The notes under the pieces were generated by a model. It did not search any database, was not told the DNA's origin, and saw only the letters and a program-made list of their open reading frames with translations. A program made the position numbers and the translations under genes. A stretch of DNA of 8,900 nt. Origin: JAHFOW01 sp964370795. Its GTDB lineage: Bacteria > Planctomycetota > Brocadiia > Brocadiales > Brocadiaceae. Of this stretch, positions 6,701 through 8,900 are shown one piece after another. Each line of letters starts with the position of its first letter. The stretch's first letter is position 1. Where the stretch lies: NCBI GenBank assembly GCA_964370795.1, contig CAYJME010000142.1, positions 1-8,900 of the forward strand. Reading direction: 5' to 3'.

Positions 6701-7474
6701 GATGAGTTGCCAACAGGGGTTTTAGAGCTCGCAAAAATATCGATAGCAACCAAGAGAAAACTGTCGGTTGGTGATAAAATGGCAGGTAGGCACGGGAATA
6801 AAGGTGTTATTTCAAAGATTCTTCCTGAAGAAGATATGCCTTTTTTGGCGGATGGAACAAGGGTTGAAATGCTTTTAAATCCATTAGGTGTTCCTTCGCG
6901 TATGAATGTAGGGCAGATACTGGAAACGCATTTGGGTTTTGCAGCAAAAAAACTGGGTTTTCGTGCGATAACGCCTATCTTCGAAGGAGCTAGTGAAACT
7001 GAGATTCGGGCGACACTAAAAGAAGCTGGTCTGCCGGAGGACGGTAAATCCTTATTATACGATGGTCGTACCGGGGAACCTTTAGAGCAAAAGGTAACGG
7101 TAGGCTATATGTATATGCTGAAACTTCATCACTTGGTAGATGAAAAAGTACATGCAAGGGCAACGGGACCGTATTCTTTAATTACACAACAACCATTGGG
7201 TGGTAAGGCTAGATTTGGTGGGCAGCGCTTTGGAGAAATGGAAGTGTGGGCGCTTGAGGCGTACGGAGCTGCTCATAATTTACAAGAGTTGCTTACGGTA
7301 AAGAGTGATGATGTGGAAGGTAGGACGAAGATCTACGAATCTATGGTTAAAGGTGAAAATACACTCGAGGCTGGAACTCCCGCATCGTTTGAAGTTCTTG
7401 CAAATGAAATTGCCGGGCTTGGTCTTAGTTTGAAATTAGAAAAGAAAAAATTAGAAGCATTAAAAGAGAAATAA
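3779..7474 (+). CDS. rpoB: DNA-directed RNA polymerase subunit beta
   Basis: Beta forms one pincer of core RNA polymerase and half of the catalytic cleft. The product has 1231 residues, between B. subtilis (about 1190) and E. coli (1342). The lobe region contains YMGEIPVM and INGTERVIVTQLHRSPG (Arg128, equivalent to E. coli Arg143). The rifampicin region and fork lie at about 441-504: ELSQVLDQTNPLAQLTHERR, ALGPGGL, then GRVCPIETPEGTNIGLI. The catalytic-centre segment GYNFEDAM has Glu734-Asp735. GDKMAGRHGNKGV carries Lys1000 and Lys1008 (E. coli Lys1065 and Lys1073). A Lys/Glu-rich, probably coiled segment spans about 856-985. The C-terminal clamp piece includes GGKARFGGQRFGEMEVWALEAYGA. The SD is weak (GCGGGA region before 3779). 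The rpoC gene starts 12 bases after the stop. Confidence 0.99.
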   Translation: MEIRNYGKVADIVEIQNLVQIQTKAYSNFIQADIPASRRKNFGIEAILREIFPISNYDGTLSLDYIKYELGKPRYTQDECRQLRLTYGRPFRVWLRLNKSEPIEEEVYMGEIPVMVGGGEFIINGTERVIVTQLHRSPGIDFIEDFHAEKRLHSCRIIPERGSWIELEVGKKDILTVRIDQSGKLPATCFLRALSSEYSNDEDIIRLFYETETIKITDYASVAKLRGKYSVDKIVNPQTGEIILEAGRQISDTTVKAIADLEIKKVEVIKKMEDPLMLNSLESDFTKSHEDALLKIYVRFRPGNPQQVEKAKQLFYDKFFDAKRYRLGSVGRFRLNRKLGHNINESEMTLQKEDYVEAIRYIMKLRREDPSVSIDDIDNLGNRRLRTIDELAGEELRKGFLKLRRTVQERLSLKDSDQLTPRSLVNSKTIFSAIDYFFSRSELSQVLDQTNPLAQLTHERRLSALGPGGLNRKRAGFEVRDVHVSHYGRVCPIETPEGTNIGLIASLSIYASIDEYGFLITPYRLLENGSITNKIGYLRADEEENKLIAPADILIKHKEKADKEGVLCRYNGDFHSVSVKDVDYMDVSPKQMVGVSASLIPFLEHSDANRALMGSNMQRQAVPLIRTETPIVGTGMEKVVSQNSSMCVLAENSGSVTKVTADEIVVDGRDVYKLRKFVGLNEGTCLNQKPIVVEGQKVKKGDVIADGAATYKGELSLGKNVLVAFMTWDGYNFEDAMVISEALLKDDRFTSIHRDEFEVEIRETKLGREEFTRDIPNVSEKALRNLDENGIIRVGTKVKPGDILVGKIAPKSRSELSPEEKLLHAIFGRAGEDVKNESLEVSSGMEGIIINAQVFSRKSYLSDEKRQKILQEINEIELKFDEAIVKEFNKMLKALGEEINEPLVDIQTGQVYEIEKGMPIKSVLAIEERFDIENVDFKNKKKKEKALEISGEYSEKIEQLKDERDRKINHLKRGDELPTGVLELAKISIATKRKLSVGDKMAGRHGNKGVISKILPEEDMPFLADGTRVEMLLNPLGVPSRMNVGQILETHLGFAAKKLGFRAITPIFEGASETEIRATLKEAGLPEDGKSLLYDGRTGEPLEQKVTVGYMYMLKLHHLVDEKVHARATGPYSLITQQPLGGKARFGGQRFGEMEVWALEAYGAAHNLQELLTVKSDDVEGRTKIYESMVKGENTLEAGTPASFEVLANEIAGLGLSLKLEKKKLEALKEK

Positions 7475-7486
7475 AGAGGTCGCAAA

Positions 7487-8900
7487 ATGGCAGATTTATT
7501 GTACGATAAGATTAATGAATATAGTTCGGTAAAAATATCCCTGGCTTCGCCTGACGAAATAAGAAGCTGGTCTTATGGAGAAGTTAAGAAACCAGAGACA
7601 ATAAATTATCGTACTTACAGGGCGGAAAAGGATGGTTTGTTCTGTGAACGTATCTTTGGTCCTGAAAGAAACTGGGAGTGTTTTTGTGGCAAGTATAAAG
7701 GCATAAAACATAAGGGTATAATTTGCGACCGCTGTGGCGTAAAAATTACCCATTCGCGCGTAAGAAGAAAGCGAATGGGGCATATCAATCTGGCAGCTCC
7801 TGTCGTCCATATCTGGTTTTTTAAAGCCATGCCTTCTCGATTGGGCAATCTCTTAGGAATGAAGACAACATCATTAGAGAGGATTATTTACTTTCAGGAT
7901 TATGTTGTAATTGATCCGGGAAGCACACCGCTTAAAGAGTATCAGATATTAGGTGAAGATGAATATAAAGCGAATAAGGATAAATATGGAGAACAGTCTT
8001 TCAAGGCTGCAATGGGTGCTGAGGCTATTCGCACACTTTTGCAGAATTTCGATCTTTCGAATTTGTCAAAGGAGTTGAGAGAGGAGCTTGGACAGACTAA
8101 ATCAAAACAGCGCACGAAGGAAATAATTAAAAGATTAGAGCTTGTCGAGGCATTCAGAGACTCTGGGAATAAACCAGATTGGATGGTGCTGAGCGTTATA
8201 CCTGTTATTCCACCAGATTTGCGGCCTTTGGTATTATTGGAGAGTGGAAATTTTGCTACATCAGATCTTAATGATCTTTATAGAAGGATTATTAACAGAA
8301 ATAACCGTTTAAAAAAGTTAATCGATTTAAATGCGCCGGAAGTAATTATCAGAAACGAGAAAAGAATGCTCCAGCAGGCAGTAGATGCGTTGTTTGATAA
8401 TACACGGGGCAAGCGGCCTGTATTGGGTAGCAATAATCGTCCTTTAAAATCATTGACAGACATGATTAAAGGTAAGCAGGGGAGGTTCAGGGAAAATTTA
8501 CTTGGGAAGAGGGTTGATTATTCAGCACGTTCTGTTATCGTGGTAGGGCCCGAATTAAAGTTGCATCAGTGCGGTTTACCAAAAAAGATTGCATTGGAAC
8601 TTTTTCAACCATTTATTATTCGAAGATTGAGAGAATTAGGGCTAGCGGATACTATTAAAAGTGCAAAAAAGATGTTAGGGCGTAAGGATAAGGAAGTATG
8701 GGACATTTTGGAGGAAGTTGTGAAAAGGCATCCTGTATTGCTGAATCGTGCTCCGACATTACACAGGATGGGTATTCAGGCATTTGAACCTATTCTCGTT
8801 GAGGGTAATGCGATAAAGTTACATCCGTTAGTTTGCAGAGGATTTAATGCTGATTTTGACGGTGATCAGATGGCAGTACACCTGCCGCTATCAATTGAGG
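7487..8900 (+). CDS. rpoC: DNA-directed RNA polymerase subunit beta' (N-terminal 471 codons, partial)
   Basis: Beta' forms the other pincer (the clamp) and carries the catalytic magnesium site. The frame opens MADLLYDKINEYSSVKISLA and stays open to the window edge. The zinc-binding clamp domain has Cys65, Cys67, Cys80 and Cys83, the same spacing as E. coli Cys70/72/85/88. The lid/rudder region includes GKQGRFRENLLGKRVDYSAR and GPELKLHQCGLPKK, followed by HPVLLNRAPTLHRMGIQAFEP. The active-site motif NADFDGDQM gives Asp456, Asp458 and Asp460 as the Mg ligands. The SD AGAGGT (7475-7480) lies 6 bases before the ATG. The 12-base gap from rpoB indicates a shared transcript and probably coupled translation. 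The bridge helix, trigger loop and C-terminus lie outside the window. Confidence 0.98.
   Translation, partial: MADLLYDKINEYSSVKISLASPDEIRSWSYGEVKKPETINYRTYRAEKDGLFCERIFGPERNWECFCGKYKGIKHKGIICDRCGVKITHSRVRRKRMGHINLAAPVVHIWFFKAMPSRLGNLLGMKTTSLERIIYFQDYVVIDPGSTPLKEYQILGEDEYKANKDKYGEQSFKAAMGAEAIRTLLQNFDLSNLSKELREELGQTKSKQRTKEIIKRLELVEAFRDSGNKPDWMVLSVIPVIPPDLRPLVLLESGNFATSDLNDLYRRIINRNNRLKKLIDLNAPEVIIRNEKRMLQQAVDALFDNTRGKRPVLGSNNRPLKSLTDMIKGKQGRFRENLLGKRVDYSARSVIVVGPELKLHQCGLPKKIALELFQPFIIRRLRELGLADTIKSAKKMLGRKDKEVWDILEEVVKRHPVLLNRAPTLHRMGIQAFEPILVEGNAIKLHPLVCRGFNADFDGDQMAVHLPLSIE

Noticed and set aside
6355..6753. A 132-codon minus-strand frame rich in Ser and Phe.
   Set aside because: Its composition is the antisense of the Lys/Glu-rich coiled segment of RpoB.
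7496..7848. Two overlapping minus-strand open frames (104 and 77 codons) under rpoC.
   Set aside because: The + strand encodes the well-conserved beta' N-terminus with its zinc cysteines; the antisense frames have no recognisable features.

Overview
This window is an ordinary and strongly conserved bacterial housekeeping block, all on the + strand. In order it holds the tail of tuf (EF-Tu), rpmG (L33), a tRNA-Trp gene, secE, nusG, rplK (L11), rplA (L1), rplJ (L10), rplL (L7/L12), rpoB (RNA polymerase beta), and the first 471 codons of rpoC (beta'), which runs off the right edge. I found no mobile element, CRISPR array, defence system or other accessory gene, and no previously undescribed system.

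The source looks like a moderately A+T-rich member of the Planctomycetota, possibly the anammox group (Brocadiales). This is an inference from remembered family sequences, not a database search. The clues are a long three-helix SecE starting with a YKKGQG motif, a NusG starting WYVLRVQSNRED, L11 with a TPAPPVGP loop, and beta' phrases such as IYFQDYVVIDPG, DYSARSVIVVGPELKL and QPFIIRRL. Most planctomycetes are G+C-rich, so low G+C narrows the choice.

Layout: 1-229 is the end of tuf plus the 49-residue zinc-ribbon L33 gene. 261-337 is tRNA-Trp (anticodon CCA, CCA end encoded), followed after 21 bases by secE. 821-998 is the only sizeable spacer (178 bases), with no gene and only weak structure. 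From 999 onward nusG, rplK, rplA, rplJ, rplL, rpoB and rpoC follow with gaps of 12-47 bases, each start preceded by a Shine-Dalgarno-like sequence. No convincing intrinsic terminator is visible, so read-through from the translation genes into the RNA polymerase genes is plausible.

The genes form one gene-expression module: EF-Tu, L33, L11, L1, L10, L7/L12 and tRNA-Trp serve translation, NusG and beta/beta' serve transcription, and SecE serves protein export. The items most worth a second look are a 10-N assembly gap inside rplA whose real length is probably 4 bases, changes in the rifampicin-binding pocket of RpoB, and the non-coding secE-nusG spacer.
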